Shown here one piece after another: positions 54,203-62,872 of a DNA stretch of 64,000 bases. The notes beneath the pieces are model-generated. The model did not search any database. It saw only the letters and a program-made list of their open reading frames with translations, and had not been told where the DNA came from. The translations under genes and the position numbers were made by a program. Each line of letters opens with the position of its first letter. Position 1 is the stretch's first letter. The stretch is from UBA9676 sp963730065 (lineage in GTDB: Bacteria; Actinomycetota; Actinomycetes; Streptosporangiales; Streptosporangiaceae), in the NCBI GenBank assembly GCA_963730065.1, contig CAVSQL010000014.1, forward strand, positions 806,001 through 870,000, written 5' to 3'.

Positions 54203-54907
54203 TCAGTGCCCCATGCCCAGGCCGCCATCGACCGGGATGACCGCGCCGGTGACATAGGCCGCGTCGTCTCCGGCCAGGAACGCGACCACGCCTGCGACCT
54301 CGTCCGCCGCGGCGAGCCGCCCCAGCGGGACCTGGGCCAGGATGGCGGCCTTGCGCTCGTCCGGCAGCGACGCGGTCATATCGGTGTCCACAAATCCCGG
54401 CGCGACCACGTTGCAGGTGATGTTGCGCGAGGCGAGTTCCCTGGCCAGCGACCGGGCCAGCCCGACCAGGCCGGACTTGGAGGCCGCGTAGTTGGCCTGG
54501 CCGGCCGAGCCGAGCAGCCCGACCACCGAGGACATGAAGATCAGCCGCCCGTGCCGCATCCGCATCATCGGCCGCACCGCCCGCCGGGCCACCCGGTAGG
54601 CGCCGGTCAGGTTGGTGTCGAGCACCGACGTGAAGTCGTCCTCCCGCATCAGCGCGAGCAGCTGATCATGGGTGATCCCGGCGTTGGCCACCACCACCTC
54701 GACCGGCCCCTGCTCCGCCTCGACCTTCGCGAAGGCATCCTCGACCGAGGCCGTGTCGCGCACGTCGCACGCGACCGTGGCCAGCCCCGCGACCTTCTCC
54801 CCCGAACGCGACGTCACCGTGACCGTGTCGCCGCCGGCCGCCAGCCTGCGGGCGATCGCCAGCCCGATGCCCCGGTTGCCGCCGGTCACAAGGGTCGATC
54901 GGCTCAT
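54203..54907 (-). CDS. fabG: 3-oxoacyl-[acyl-carrier-protein] reductase
   Basis: A 234-residue short-chain dehydrogenase. The NADPH site is TLVTGGNRGIG (5-15). N99, the serine pair at 126-127, Y140 and K144 form the catalytic tetrad, in SSVVGLLGSAGQANYAASK. The C-terminus PVDGGLGMGH is family-typical. The start is ATG 54907, with GGAGG 15 bases and GCGGAG directly upstream. It reduces beta-ketoacyl-ACP and is co-transcribed with fabI. The divergent tldD gene begins 139 bases away. Confidence 0.93.
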   Translation of the reverse strand: MSRSTLVTGGNRGIGLAIARRLAAGGDTVTVTSRSGEKVAGLATVACDVRDTASVEDAFAKVEAEQGPVEVVVANAGITHDQLLALMREDDFTSVLDTNLTGAYRVARRAVRPMMRMRHGRLIFMSSVVGLLGSAGQANYAASKSGLVGLARSLARELASRNITCNVVAPGFVDTDMTASLPDERKAAILAQVPLGRLAAADEVAGVVAFLAGDDAAYVTGAVIPVDGGLGMGH

Positions 54908-55045
54908 CTCCGCCGGTACCTCCGATGGTCGGGGCGCATGCACGGTCCTGCGCAGCGTACCTGGCCAACAGGCCCGGGGCCGCCCTGCCCGTCCGGAAGT
55001 GCCGCGGCAGGCCCAGCGGCAGCGGCGTGGGATAAGTTGCCAGTC

Positions 55046-56599
55046 GTGGCTGATAACACCGCTGGCCGGGCTACGGGCAGCCGCAACGGCCGGGTCGACC
55101 CCGAGTTCACCGCCCACCCCCTGCACGAGCTGGCGGCCGCTGCCCTGCAGCGCGCCGCCGACCTCGGCGCACAGCATGCCGACTTCCGCGCCGAACGTAC
55201 CCGGGGGCAGCAGATCGGCCTGTCCGACGGCAACCTGGTGACCCTGTTCGACGGCGATGACCTGGGGCTCGCGGTGCGGGTGGTCCTGGATGGCACCTGG
55301 GGGTTCGCCTCCGCGGTCAACCTGACCCAGGCCGCCGCCCTGCGTGCCGCCGAGGAAGCGGTCGAGGTGGCGAAGGTGGCGGCCGCGATCAACACTGAGC
55401 GCATCGAGCTCGCCGACGAGCCCGCTTACGGCGATGTCAGCTGGGTCTCCGCCTATGCGGTGGACCCGTTCGAGGTCGGTGTCACCGACAAGGTCGCCCT
55501 GCTCGCCGACTGGAGTTCCGGCCTGCTCGGCCAGGCCCGGATCAATCATGTGGACGCCTCGCTCTACCAGGTCCGGGAGTGCAAGTTCTACGCCGACGGG
55601 GCCACCACCGCGCTCCAGCAGCGGGTGCGGCTCCACCCGGTGGTGACCGCCATCGCGGTCGAGGAGGGCGGCCGGTTCGAGACCATGCGGACCCTGGCCC
55701 CCCCGGCCGGGCACGGGCTGGAGTACCTGGGAGGCAGTCTCTGGGCCGGCCCCATGGCCTGGGATTTCCCCGCCGAGCTGGCGCAGATGCCCGAGCTGCT
55801 GGCCGGGAAGCTGGCCGCCCCCAGCATCCGGGCCGGCCGTTACGACCTGGTCATCGACCCCAGCAACCTGTGGCTGACCATTCACGAGTCGATCGGCCAC
55901 GCGACCGAGCTCGACCGGGCACTCGGCTATGAAGCCGCCTACGCGGGCACCTCGTTCGCGACCCTGGACAAGTGCGGCAGCCTGCAGTACGGCTCGCCGC
56001 TGATGCACGTCACCGGCGACCGGACCGCCGAGCACGGCCTGGCCACCATCGGCTATGACGACGAGGGGGTCGCCACCCGCTCCTGGGACCTCATCGCCGG
56101 CGGGGTCCTCACCGGCTACCAGCTGGACCGGCGGATGGCCCGGATGCAGGGGTTCGGCCGTTCCAACGGCTGCGCGTTCGCCGACTCCCCCGCCCACATG
56201 CCGATACAGCGGATGGCGAACGTGTCGCTCCAGCCGGCCGAAGGCGGGCCGTCGGCCGAGGAGCTGATCGCCGGGGTGGAGAACGGCATCTACATCCTCG
56301 GCGACAAGAGCTGGTCGATCGACATGCAGCGGTACAACTTCCAGTTCACCGGCCAGCGCTTCTACAAGATCTCCCGCGGCCGGCTCGCCGGCCAGGTCCG
56401 TGACGTCGCCTACCAGGCGACCACCACGGACTTCTGGAACTCGATGGAAGCCGTCGGCGGCCCGCAGACCTATGTGCTCGGCGGCGCGTTCAACTGCGGC
56501 AAGGGCCAGCCCGGCCAGGTCGCGCCGGTCAGCCACGGCTGCCCGGCGGTGCTGATGCGGGGAGTGCGGATCCTCAACACCGTGGAGGAGGGGGCATGA
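55046..56599 (+). CDS. tldD: TldD-type metalloprotease subunit
   Basis: A 517-residue protein. The zinc site is the HESIGH motif at residues 280-285 (HExxxH). Other family segments are GLAVRVVLDGTWGFAS, NSNG-like GFGRSNGCAFADSP, and the C-terminal CPAVLMRGVRI. TldD and TldE form a heterodimer that cleaves unfolded peptides and matures some ribosomal peptides such as microcin B17; TldD carries the metal. The start is GTG 55046. The stop overlaps the tldE start (ATGA). No candidate peptide precursor was seen nearby, so a general proteolytic role is likely. Confidence 0.9.
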   Translation: MADNTAGRATGSRNGRVDPEFTAHPLHELAAAALQRAADLGAQHADFRAERTRGQQIGLSDGNLVTLFDGDDLGLAVRVVLDGTWGFASAVNLTQAAALRAAEEAVEVAKVAAAINTERIELADEPAYGDVSWVSAYAVDPFEVGVTDKVALLADWSSGLLGQARINHVDASLYQVRECKFYADGATTALQQRVRLHPVVTAIAVEEGGRFETMRTLAPPAGHGLEYLGGSLWAGPMAWDFPAELAQMPELLAGKLAAPSIRAGRYDLVIDPSNLWLTIHESIGHATELDRALGYEAAYAGTSFATLDKCGSLQYGSPLMHVTGDRTAEHGLATIGYDDEGVATRSWDLIAGGVLTGYQLDRRMARMQGFGRSNGCAFADSPAHMPIQRMANVSLQPAEGGPSAEELIAGVENGIYILGDKSWSIDMQRYNFQFTGQRFYKISRGRLAGQVRDVAYQATTTDFWNSMEAVGGPQTYVLGGAFNCGKGQPGQVAPVSHGCPAVLMRGVRILNTVEEGA

Positions 56600-58029
56600 C
56601 CGCACCGGGCGTGGTCTCGCCACAGGAAACCGTGGAACGGGCGCTGGCGGCAGCCCGCGTCGGCGACTGCGTGGTGATCGCGGATGAGACCTCCTCAGCG
56701 AACCTGCGGTGGGCGGGGAACACGCTCACGACGAACGGCGTGTCCCGGTCCCGCCGGCTGACCGTCGTCGCGATCAGCCGGAACGGCCAGGACATACGCG
56801 CCGGCGTGGTATCGCGCGCCGGGGTCCGCGAGGAGCAGATCGAGGACGTCGTGCGCGCGGCCGAGAAGGCCGCGGCGGAGAGTTCACCGGCCGAGGACGG
56901 GCGGGACCTGCTGGCACCGGGCGACGCTGGTACCGGTACTCGTGCGGGCACCGGGGAGGCCGCCTGGGATGAGCCGGTGACCGGCACCGAGATCGGCGTG
57001 TTCGGCCCGTTCTCGGCCGCCCTCGGCGCGGCGTTCGACGCGGCCGGGTCGGCGGGCCAGCGCTTGTACGGGTTTGCCGAGCACTCGGTGACGAGCACGT
57101 TTCTCGGCACGTCCACCGGGCTGCGGCTGCGGCACGATCAGCCGGCCGGGACGGTGGACATCAACGCCAAGTCGGCCGACCTGGCCCGGTCGGCCTGGAC
57201 CGGGCAGGGTACCCGCGACTTCACCGACGTCGATGTGGGTGCCCTCCACGGCGATCTCACCCGGCGGCTGGGATGGGCCGAGCGCCGGGTGGACCTGCCC
57301 GCCGGGCGGTACGAGACCGTGCTTCCCCCGGCCGCGGTCGCCGACCTGCTCATCTACCTGTACTGGTCGGCCGGGGCCAGGGACGCGCTGGATGGGCGGA
57401 CCGTGTTCAGCAAGGCGGGGGGCGGGACCAGGGTCGGCGAACGGCTGTCCGGGCTGCCGATCACCCTGCGCAGCGACCCCACGCCCCCGGCGGCCCCCGG
57501 GCTGAGCTGCGCGCCGTTCGTGATCGCCCACGCGTCCACCCGGGAGTCGTCGGTGTTCGACAACGGGCTGGGGCTGCAGCCGACCGACTGGATCTCCGGC
57601 GGCGAGCTCGCGGCCCTCATCCAGACCCGGCATTCGGCCGGCCTGTCGGGGCTCGGGGTCACCCCGGCGATCGACAACCTCATGCTGGACGGGGGCGGCT
57701 CCGCTTCCCTCGATGACATGATCGCTGCCACCGGGCACGGCCTGCTCCTTACCTGCCTGTGGTACATCCGCGAGGTGGATCCGCAGACGCTGCTGCTCAC
57801 CGGGCTCACCAGGGACGGGATCTACCTGGTGGAGAACGGTGAGGTCACCGCGGCGGTGAACAACTTCCGCTTCAATGAGAGCCCGGTGGGCATGCTGGCC
57901 AGGACGACCGAGGCGGGCGCCACGGGGCCAGCCCTGTCCCGCGAGTGGGGCGACTACTTCACCCGCACGGCCATGCCGCCGCTCCGGGTGGATGGCTTCA
58001 ACATGTCGTCGGTGAGCCAGGCCAGCTGA
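56596..58029 (+). CDS. tldE: TldE/PmbA-type protease subunit
   Basis: A 477-residue partner of TldD with the same fold but without the HExxxH motif. Segments include NTLTTNGVSRSRRLTVVAIS near residue 40, TSTGLRLRHDQPAGTVDINA, and the C-terminal DGIYLVENGEVTAAVNNFRF. It is translationally coupled to tldD by an ATGA overlap, giving equal amounts of both subunits. Length and domain order match the family. Confidence 0.9.
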   Translation: MTAPGVVSPQETVERALAAARVGDCVVIADETSSANLRWAGNTLTTNGVSRSRRLTVVAISRNGQDIRAGVVSRAGVREEQIEDVVRAAEKAAAESSPAEDGRDLLAPGDAGTGTRAGTGEAAWDEPVTGTEIGVFGPFSAALGAAFDAAGSAGQRLYGFAEHSVTSTFLGTSTGLRLRHDQPAGTVDINAKSADLARSAWTGQGTRDFTDVDVGALHGDLTRRLGWAERRVDLPAGRYETVLPPAAVADLLIYLYWSAGARDALDGRTVFSKAGGGTRVGERLSGLPITLRSDPTPPAAPGLSCAPFVIAHASTRESSVFDNGLGLQPTDWISGGELAALIQTRHSAGLSGLGVTPAIDNLMLDGGGSASLDDMIAATGHGLLLTCLWYIREVDPQTLLLTGLTRDGIYLVENGEVTAAVNNFRFNESPVGMLARTTEAGATGPALSREWGDYFTRTAMPPLRVDGFNMSSVSQAS

Positions 58030-58031
58030 CC

Positions 58032-58048
58032 GGCCCGGCGGCCGGGCC
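58032..58048. terminator. Hairpin between convergent tldE and dodecin genes
   Basis: GGCCCGG and CCGGGCC flank a three-base loop immediately after the tldE stop and before the dodecin stop. It probably serves both genes. Confidence 0.5.
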
Positions 58049-58057
58049 CGCGGCCGC

Positions 58058-58270
58058 TCAGGTGTCCTCAAGCCGGAACCCGAGCTTGATCCCCACCTGG
58101 TAGTGGGCGACCCGGCCGTCCTCGATCTGGCCCCGGATCTGGGTGACCTCGAACCAGTCCAGGTGCCGCAGGGTCTGCGCCGCCCGGTGCAGGCCGTTGC
58201 GGATCGCGGGCTCGACGCCCTCGGCCGAGGTGCCGACGATCTCTGTCACGCGGTACGTGCGGTCGGTCAT
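58058..58270 (-). CDS. Dodecin-family flavin-binding protein
   Basis: A 70-residue protein with the dodecin pattern: YRVTEIVGTSAEGVEPAIRN at the N-terminus, WFEVTQIRGQIEDGRVAHYQ, and VGIKLGFRLED at the end. Dodecins assemble into hollow 12-mers that store flavin or coenzyme A derivatives; W39 lies where the flavin-stacking tryptophan is expected. GGAGGG precedes the ATG. Confidence 0.92.
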   Translation of the reverse strand: MTDRTYRVTEIVGTSAEGVEPAIRNGLHRAAQTLRHLDWFEVTQIRGQIEDGRVAHYQVGIKLGFRLEDT

Positions 58271-58337
58271 GATCCCTCCGTTGCAGTCTTCCGCTCACCA
58301 TCCGCGGGACCCGTACCATGGGAAGAGCCGCGCCCCG

Positions 58338-58520
58338 CCTAGGGCATGCCCCTGTAGATCTTCGGCCTGCTGCGCGTCCACCGGAGGGCGTTCCGCGGCG
58401 TTGTCGTCGTCGCCGATAGCTCCGCTATCGGCTCCTCCTCCGCCTTGCGGCCCCCCACCCGCCTCCCCATCCCCCTTCATGACGGCCGCTCGCGACGGCC
58501 AGGATCTACAGGACACGCCT
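58338..58520. mobile_element. MITE-like repeat with inverted ends and internal hairpin
   Basis: CCTGTAGATC at 58351-58360 is repeated in inverse at 58503-58512, and weaker similarity extends several bases outward. Inside is a nine-pair hairpin, GCCGATAGC/GCTATCGGC (58412-58420 and 58424-58432). It has no ORF. A copy of the left end lies at 45851-45890, and 17 bases of the right end recur at 63837-63853. This fits a non-autonomous transposable element or a structured dispersed repeat, but target-site duplications were not identified. Confidence 0.5.
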
Positions 58521-58548
58521 TATCGATGATCATGGCATCGTTACCGAT

Positions 58549-59613
58549 ATGGTTCCCGATATCGCGCAGTTGGAGCGGCGCGCGAGGGCGCGGCTCTCCC
58601 CCGAGATCTATGACTTCTACGCGGGGGGCTCGGGGCACGAGTTGACGCTGCGGGCCAACGTGAAGGCCTGGCGGCACCTCTGGCTGATGCCCCGGGTGCT
58701 GCGCGACGTGTCCAGTGTGGACACCAGCCTCTCCCTGTGGGGCGCGGTGCTGCGGACCCCGGTCGCGGTCGCCCCGACCGCGTTCCACCGCCTGGCCCAT
58801 CCCGAGGGCGAACTAGCGACCGCGGCTGCCGCCGCCCAGGCGGGCGCCCTGTTCGTCCTGTCCACCCGGTGCAGCTGCCGGATCGAGGACGTCGGCGCCA
58901 CCGTGGCGGAGTCCGGGGGGACCTGGTGGTTCCAGGTCTACGTGATGCGTGATCGTGAGCTCACCGCCGCACTGGTGCGGCGCGCGGCCGCGGCGGGCGC
59001 GGCGGCGCTGGTCCTGACCGCGGACGCGCCGGTGATCGGCCGCAAGCGGCGCCACCGGGGTGAGGGAGTGGTCACGCTGGAGGAGTTCTCCGCCAATACC
59101 GGGCCGCTGGCCGACCCCGGGGTGGCAGAGCAGGCGATGGATGTCACGTTCGCCGACATCGGGTGGCTGGCCGGCCTGGGCGGCGGCATTCCGGTGCTGG
59201 TCAAGGGCGTGCTCCGGGCGGATGACGCCCGGGCCTGCGTGGCCGCTGGCGCCGCCGGCGTGATCGTCTCCAACCACGGCGGCCGCCAGCTTGACCGGGC
59301 CATGCCGACCGCGCTCGCGCTGGCCCCGGTGGCCGCTGCCCTGCGGGATGAGCAAACGCCCGCCGGGCGGCCGGCGGTGTTCGTGGACGGCGGCGTGCGC
59401 ACCGCGGAAGACGTGCTGGCCGCGGTCGCGGCCGGCGCGGGGGCCGTGTTCCTTGGGCGGCCCGTGCTGTGGGCCCTGGCCTGCGGCGGTGCCCCCGCCG
59501 TGCAGGACCTGCTGACCAGCCTGACCGGTGGCCTCGCGCACGCGATGGCACTGGCGGGAGCGGCCACGCTGGCCGACGTCCCCGGCCTGGCCTGTCCGCC
59601 AGACATGCCCTGA
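58549..59613 (+). CDS. FMN-dependent alpha-hydroxy-acid oxidase
   Basis: A 354-residue TIM-barrel flavoprotein of the lactate/glycolate oxidase family. Typical features are IYDFYAGGSGHE near residue 19, PVAVAPTAFHRLAHPEGE, the FMN-contacting WWFQVYV and LTADAPVIGRKRRH, the lysine in VLVKGVL, the catalytic His-Arg pair in SNHGGRQLD, and DGGVRTAEDV-GRPVLWALA. It oxidises a 2-hydroxy acid to a 2-oxo acid with oxygen or another acceptor. The ATG at 58549 has no clear ribosome site. The repeat element ends about 30 bases upstream and may supply or disrupt the promoter. Confidence 0.88.
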   Translation: MVPDIAQLERRARARLSPEIYDFYAGGSGHELTLRANVKAWRHLWLMPRVLRDVSSVDTSLSLWGAVLRTPVAVAPTAFHRLAHPEGELATAAAAAQAGALFVLSTRCSCRIEDVGATVAESGGTWWFQVYVMRDRELTAALVRRAAAAGAAALVLTADAPVIGRKRRHRGEGVVTLEEFSANTGPLADPGVAEQAMDVTFADIGWLAGLGGGIPVLVKGVLRADDARACVAAGAAGVIVSNHGGRQLDRAMPTALALAPVAAALRDEQTPAGRPAVFVDGGVRTAEDVLAAVAAGAGAVFLGRPVLWALACGGAPAVQDLLTSLTGGLAHAMALAGAATLADVPGLACPPDMP

Positions 59614-59679
59614 ACCCGCCTGGGCCATGTCCCGGACCGGCCGGGGGTGACGCGGCTTGACGGGCCGGCATAGCTTGAA

Positions 59680-60060
59680 GTGGTGATGGTCATGCGCAGG
59701 CGCCGCACCAGCGCGCATCTGGTCACCGAGGCGCAGCGGTCGAAGTCAGCGGACATCTCCTACCGCGAGCGCCGGTACCTGATCATGATGGGGATCCGGG
59801 TGGTGTGCTTCGTGCTCGCCGTGATCGTGTTCGCGAACGGCGGAGGCTGGCTGACGGCCATCCCCGCGGTCGGTGCTATCGCGATCCCGTATTTCGCAGT
59901 CGTGTTCGCAAACGGCGGCCGCGAGCCCACCAGCACCAGAGGTTTCCGTGCATACGAACCGAACTTGCCGACGCATTACGATCCGCCAGCCGACGATTCC
60001 GCCGACGGCAGCGCGGGCGGTCACGGGCCACCGGACCGCCGTTACGACGACGGCAGTTAG
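59680..60060 (+). CDS. DUF3099 family membrane protein
   Basis: A 126-residue actinobacterial protein. The basic N-terminus and ITEA-like HLVTEAQRSKSADISYRERR precede two hydrophobic helices (YLIMMGIRVVCFVLAVIVFA and LTAIPAVGAIAIPYFAVVFA), then an acidic tail. Starts at GTG 59680, ATG 59686 and ATG 59692 are all possible; none has a strong ribosome site. The function is unknown. Confidence 0.8.
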   Translation: MVMVMRRRRTSAHLVTEAQRSKSADISYRERRYLIMMGIRVVCFVLAVIVFANGGGWLTAIPAVGAIAIPYFAVVFANGGREPTSTRGFRAYEPNLPTHYDPPADDSADGSAGGHGPPDRRYDDGS

Positions 60061-60162
60061 TCCCGGATCCGCCGCCAGCCGGCGCCCGGTGGACGGGACT
60101 CCCCCGGCGTGGACAGTGCCCGGCCGCGGTTAGAAAAACAGCGCCCGGCGCGGTATCCGGTC

Positions 60163-60194
60163 TTGACGCACAAGGGGGGGTTTCGGTGTAACAT
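60163..60194 (+). promoter_or_regulatory. Promoter of the C-rich small RNA
   Basis: TTGACG (60163-60168) and TGTAAC (60187-60192) are separated by 18 bases. The spacer contains a run of seven G (60174-60180). The pair matches the housekeeping sigma consensus and would start transcription near 60199-60202, right at the first hairpin. Confidence 0.6.
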
Positions 60195-60198
60195 GCAC

Positions 60199-60306
60199 TT
60201 GGTGCTCTGGTCCCCCGTCGGAGCACCTGCCGGCGTTCCGGGCCCCCGTCGGAACGCCGATGAATGCGACGCCGGGTGGTTTGCCCCCGTAGCCACCCGG
60301 CGTCGC
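60199..60306 (+). ncRNA. C-rich triple-hairpin small RNA (6C-like)
   Basis: Three consecutive hairpins each show a CCCCCGT loop. Stem 1 pairs 60201-60207 with 60221-60227. Stem 2 pairs 60231-60239 with 60251-60259. Stem 3 is a perfect 14-base stem pairing 60266-60279 with 60293-60306 and could double as terminator. The 6C RNA family of actinobacteria has two stem-loops with runs of at least six C and acts by pairing with G-rich sequences near ribosome sites. Five C per loop and a third hairpin make this a relative or a variant. No ORF with family support covers it. Confidence 0.65.
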
Positions 60307-60731
60307 CCTATCTTCGCGACATTTGTCGGTTTCGCCGTGCCTTGCGGTATTTCCCTGGGGGTGTCCCCCGCCCTCTGCCCAGCCCATCTCCGCGGCCGGC
60401 CCCTCCGGCCGCTCCGCCTCGCTCCCGAGGCCCTGGCCCCCTTGTCCCCGCCTCCAAGGCCCCTGCCGTCCCCCCCGTCCCCACCTGTGGCGCAGCGTAT
60501 CGGCCGGGTCACGGCCCGCCTCGCCAACCGGATGACATACGCAGCCGGGAAGCGGCCCAGCCGTGCCCCGCCACCTTCCCCCGGGCGCCACGCCGCAACT
60601 TGCTTTGCAAGTTGCGGCAACAGGCGCGCACTACCGCCGTGGCCATTTCCGGACAGCAAACACGTGTGTTCGGTAGGGCCGAACCTGCCGGCCTTGTTTC
60701 ATAGCGAGAAGCGATATTAACTATTTCTTAG
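60307..60731. other. Non-coding stretch after the small RNA
   Basis: About 425 bases with open frames in several registers but no recognisable protein and no good ribosome sites. It is unusually C- and T-rich on the plus strand (60380-60480). It contains one perfect hairpin (60593-60617) and becomes AT-rich near 60690-60760. Confidence 0.5.
60593..60617. terminator. 11-bp perfect hairpin
   Basis: CCGCAACTTGC and GCAAGTTGCGG flank a TTT loop. It stands in the non-coding region downstream of the drrB stop on the minus strand, so it may terminate the efflux operon, or it may be an operator-like site. Confidence 0.4.
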
Positions 60732-60769
60732 TTATTACCGAGAGTCGCTATTATTACCGAGAGTCGCTA
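60732..60769. repeat. Tandem 19-bp repeat at the drrB stop codon
   Basis: Two perfect head-to-tail copies of TTATTACCGAGAGTCGCTA. The second copy contains the stop codon of the permease gene (CTA, 60767-60769, TAG on the minus strand). The unit and adjoining bases form a small inverted repeat CCGAG/CTCGG. Confidence 0.75.
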
Positions 60770-61669
60770 CTCGGGCTTGCTGAATGTGACAATGGCCACA
60801 CCCATCATGACCAGCCCCATGACCGCCACGATCCCCAGTGACAGCCCGATCGGCACCACCCAGCCGGCCCAGGTGACGCCCGGCGACAAAGCCTGCTGGG
60901 CGTACACCGGGAGGTCCAGGTGGCTGAGCACCGCGTGCCGCATCGGCCCCACCACGTAGGTGAGCGGGTCGAGACGGGTCAGGATGCTGAGCCAGCCCGG
61001 CAGCCCGGTCAGCGGGTAGAGCGCACCGGACAGGAAGAACAGCGGGAACACGAGCATCTGGGTCAGGGCCATGAAGGCCTGGAACTGGGTGATCCGGGCC
61101 GCCATCATCACGCCGAACGCGGTCAGCGTAAACGCGAGCAGCAGCAGCTCGCCCACCAGGATGATCATCAGGACCGGGTTGTAGGGCACGTCGGCCAGCG
61201 GGGCGAGAGCCAGCATGATGATGCCCTGGAAGGTGGCGATGGTCGCGCCGCCCAGGATCTTGCCGACGACAATGGCCGACCTGCTCACCGGCGCGACCAG
61301 CATCTCCCGCAGGAACCCGAACTCCCGGTCCCAGACGATCGAGGCCGCCGAGAAGATGGCGGTGAACATGACCGACATGGCCAGCACGCCGGGGTAGATG
61401 AAGGCCTTGAAGCTGACACCCGGCGGCATGCTGCCCTTGGCGAGGGACGACAGGCCGGTCCCGAGCACGAGCAGGAACAGCAGCGGCTGGATCAGCGAGG
61501 TGACCGCCCGCAGCCGGTCCCGGCGGAACCTGATCAGCTCCCGCCGCCACACGATGCTGACGGCACGCAGGTCTGACCGGAGGGTGTGCTCGGGAACCGC
61601 TACCCTGATCTGCCCGGCCAGGGCCGCCTCGTCCTCGGCCCGCCGCGCCGGGGTGGTCTGGGTGGCCAT
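60767..61669 (-). CDS. ABC-2 type permease, DrrB/daunorubicin-resistance type
   Basis: A 300-residue integral membrane protein with six hydrophobic segments. The pattern WRRELIRFRRDRLR before the first helix and SIVWDREFGFLREMLVAPVSR in the cytosolic loop are hallmarks of DrrB-like exporters. LPGWLSILTRLDPLTYVVGPMRH precedes the last segments. It starts two bases after the ATPase stop, and together they should export a lipophilic drug or lipid. It is probably regulated by the PadR protein upstream. Confidence 0.88.
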   Translation of the reverse strand: MATQTTPARRAEDEAALAGQIRVAVPEHTLRSDLRAVSIVWRRELIRFRRDRLRAVTSLIQPLLFLLVLGTGLSSLAKGSMPPGVSFKAFIYPGVLAMSVMFTAIFSAASIVWDREFGFLREMLVAPVSRSAIVVGKILGGATIATFQGIIMLALAPLADVPYNPVLMIILVGELLLLAFTLTAFGVMMAARITQFQAFMALTQMLVFPLFFLSGALYPLTGLPGWLSILTRLDPLTYVVGPMRHAVLSHLDLPVYAQQALSPGVTWAGWVVPIGLSLGIVAVMGLVMMGVAIVTFSKPE

Positions 61670-61671
61670 GC

Positions 61672-62811
61672 TTACCGCCTCCCCCGGAAGCGGGCCGCCA
61701 TCTGGCGCATCGCCTCATTGCCGGTTGCTTCCGCGTCGCGGATGGTCTTGCCGGTGTAGTTCATGAACACGTCGTCGAGCGAAGGCCGGGACACGCTCAC
61801 TGCCTGGATGGGAACCGTCAGCCCGGCGAACAGCCGGGGCACGAACTGCTCGCCGCTGGCCACCGGGAACGTGACCGCGCCCTCATGCATGGCCGCCTCG
61901 ATTCCAAACTCGCGGCCAAGCTCGGCGATGGCGGCCGGGTCGTCGGCGGTATGGATCTGCACCCGGTCCTTGCCCACGCTCGCCTTGAGCGCCTCCGGCG
62001 TGTCGATCGCCACAATCTTCCCGTGGTCGATGATGGCGATCCGGTCGCAGTGCTCGGCCTCGTCCATGTAGTGGGTGGTGAGGAAGATCGTGATGTCCTC
62101 GCGGGCCTTGAGCTCGTTGATGTACTCCCAGATCGAGGTGCGCGTCTGCGGGTCAAGCCCGACCGTCGGCTCGTCCAGGAACAGCACGTGCGGCGCGTGC
62201 AGCAGGCCGCGCGCGATCTCCAGCCGGCGCTGCATGCCGCCCGAGTAGGTCATCACCACGCTGTCCCGCCGGTCCCACAGGCCGACCATCTCCATGACCT
62301 GCTGCATCCGCGGCGCCACCGCCGCCGCGGGCACTCCGTACAGCTCGGCATGGAAACGCAGGTTCTGAGCGCCGGTGAGATAGTTGTCGAGCGTGGTGTC
62401 CTGGAACACCAGGCCGATGTTGCGGCGGACCGCGTCCCGCTCCCGGACCACGTCGTGGCCGGCGACCCGCGCCGATCCAGAGGTCGGCAGGGCCAGCGTG
62501 CACAGGATCTTGATGGTGGTGGACTTGCCCGCGCCATTCGGGCCGAGGAAGCCGAACGTCTCCCCGATGGGCACCTCGAAGTCGATGCCGCGGACGGCCT
62601 CGATCTCGCCGTAGCTCTTGGTCAGGCCGGCCACCGTGATCGCCATCGGCGGGCGCTGTCCGTTCCCGGCCGCGGCCGGGCCGGCGGCCGCTCCGGTTCT
62701 CCCCGCATCCGGCGCCGGAGCCGCCGCATCCGTGCCATCGGTTTCGCTGTTCTTGCCGCCCACTGCGCCCGCGCCGTTTCCGGCGGCACCGTGCGGACCG
62801 TGCACTGCCAC
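61672..62811 (-). CDS. ABC transporter ATP-binding protein, DrrA type
   Basis: A 379-residue ATPase with an unusual 55-residue Ala/Gly-rich N-terminus. Walker A is GPNGAGKST, the signature YSGGMQRRLEIARGLL, and Walker B LFLDEPTVGLD, followed by the H-loop TTHYMDEAE. The C-terminal domain (from about 290) is typical of the DrrA1 group. GTG 62811 follows GGAGG at about nine bases; a start at the internal methionine 56 (MAITVAGLTKSYG) is possible. It powers the DrrB-like permease. Confidence 0.88.
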   Translation of the reverse strand: MAVHGPHGAAGNGAGAVGGKNSETDGTDAAAPAPDAGRTGAAAGPAAAGNGQRPPMAITVAGLTKSYGEIEAVRGIDFEVPIGETFGFLGPNGAGKSTTIKILCTLALPTSGSARVAGHDVVRERDAVRRNIGLVFQDTTLDNYLTGAQNLRFHAELYGVPAAAVAPRMQQVMEMVGLWDRRDSVVMTYSGGMQRRLEIARGLLHAPHVLFLDEPTVGLDPQTRTSIWEYINELKAREDITIFLTTHYMDEAEHCDRIAIIDHGKIVAIDTPEALKASVGKDRVQIHTADDPAAIAELGREFGIEAAMHEGAVTFPVASGEQFVPRLFAGLTVPIQAVSVSRPSLDDVFMNYTGKTIRDAEATGNEAMRQMAARFRGRR

Positions 62812-62872
62812 CCCTACCGCCTCCCTGAGGTCCGATCCGAGCCTAGTCCTGCCGGCGGCCTGCCCTGGCCGG

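Noticed and set aside
54191..55045. N-terminal extension of the tldD ORF
   Set aside because: It is antisense to fabG; the native TldD N-terminus begins at GTG 55046.
60109..60720. 203-residue ORF over the small RNA region
   Set aside because: It is Pro/Arg-rich without ribosome site or similarity, and crosses the hairpins of the RNA.
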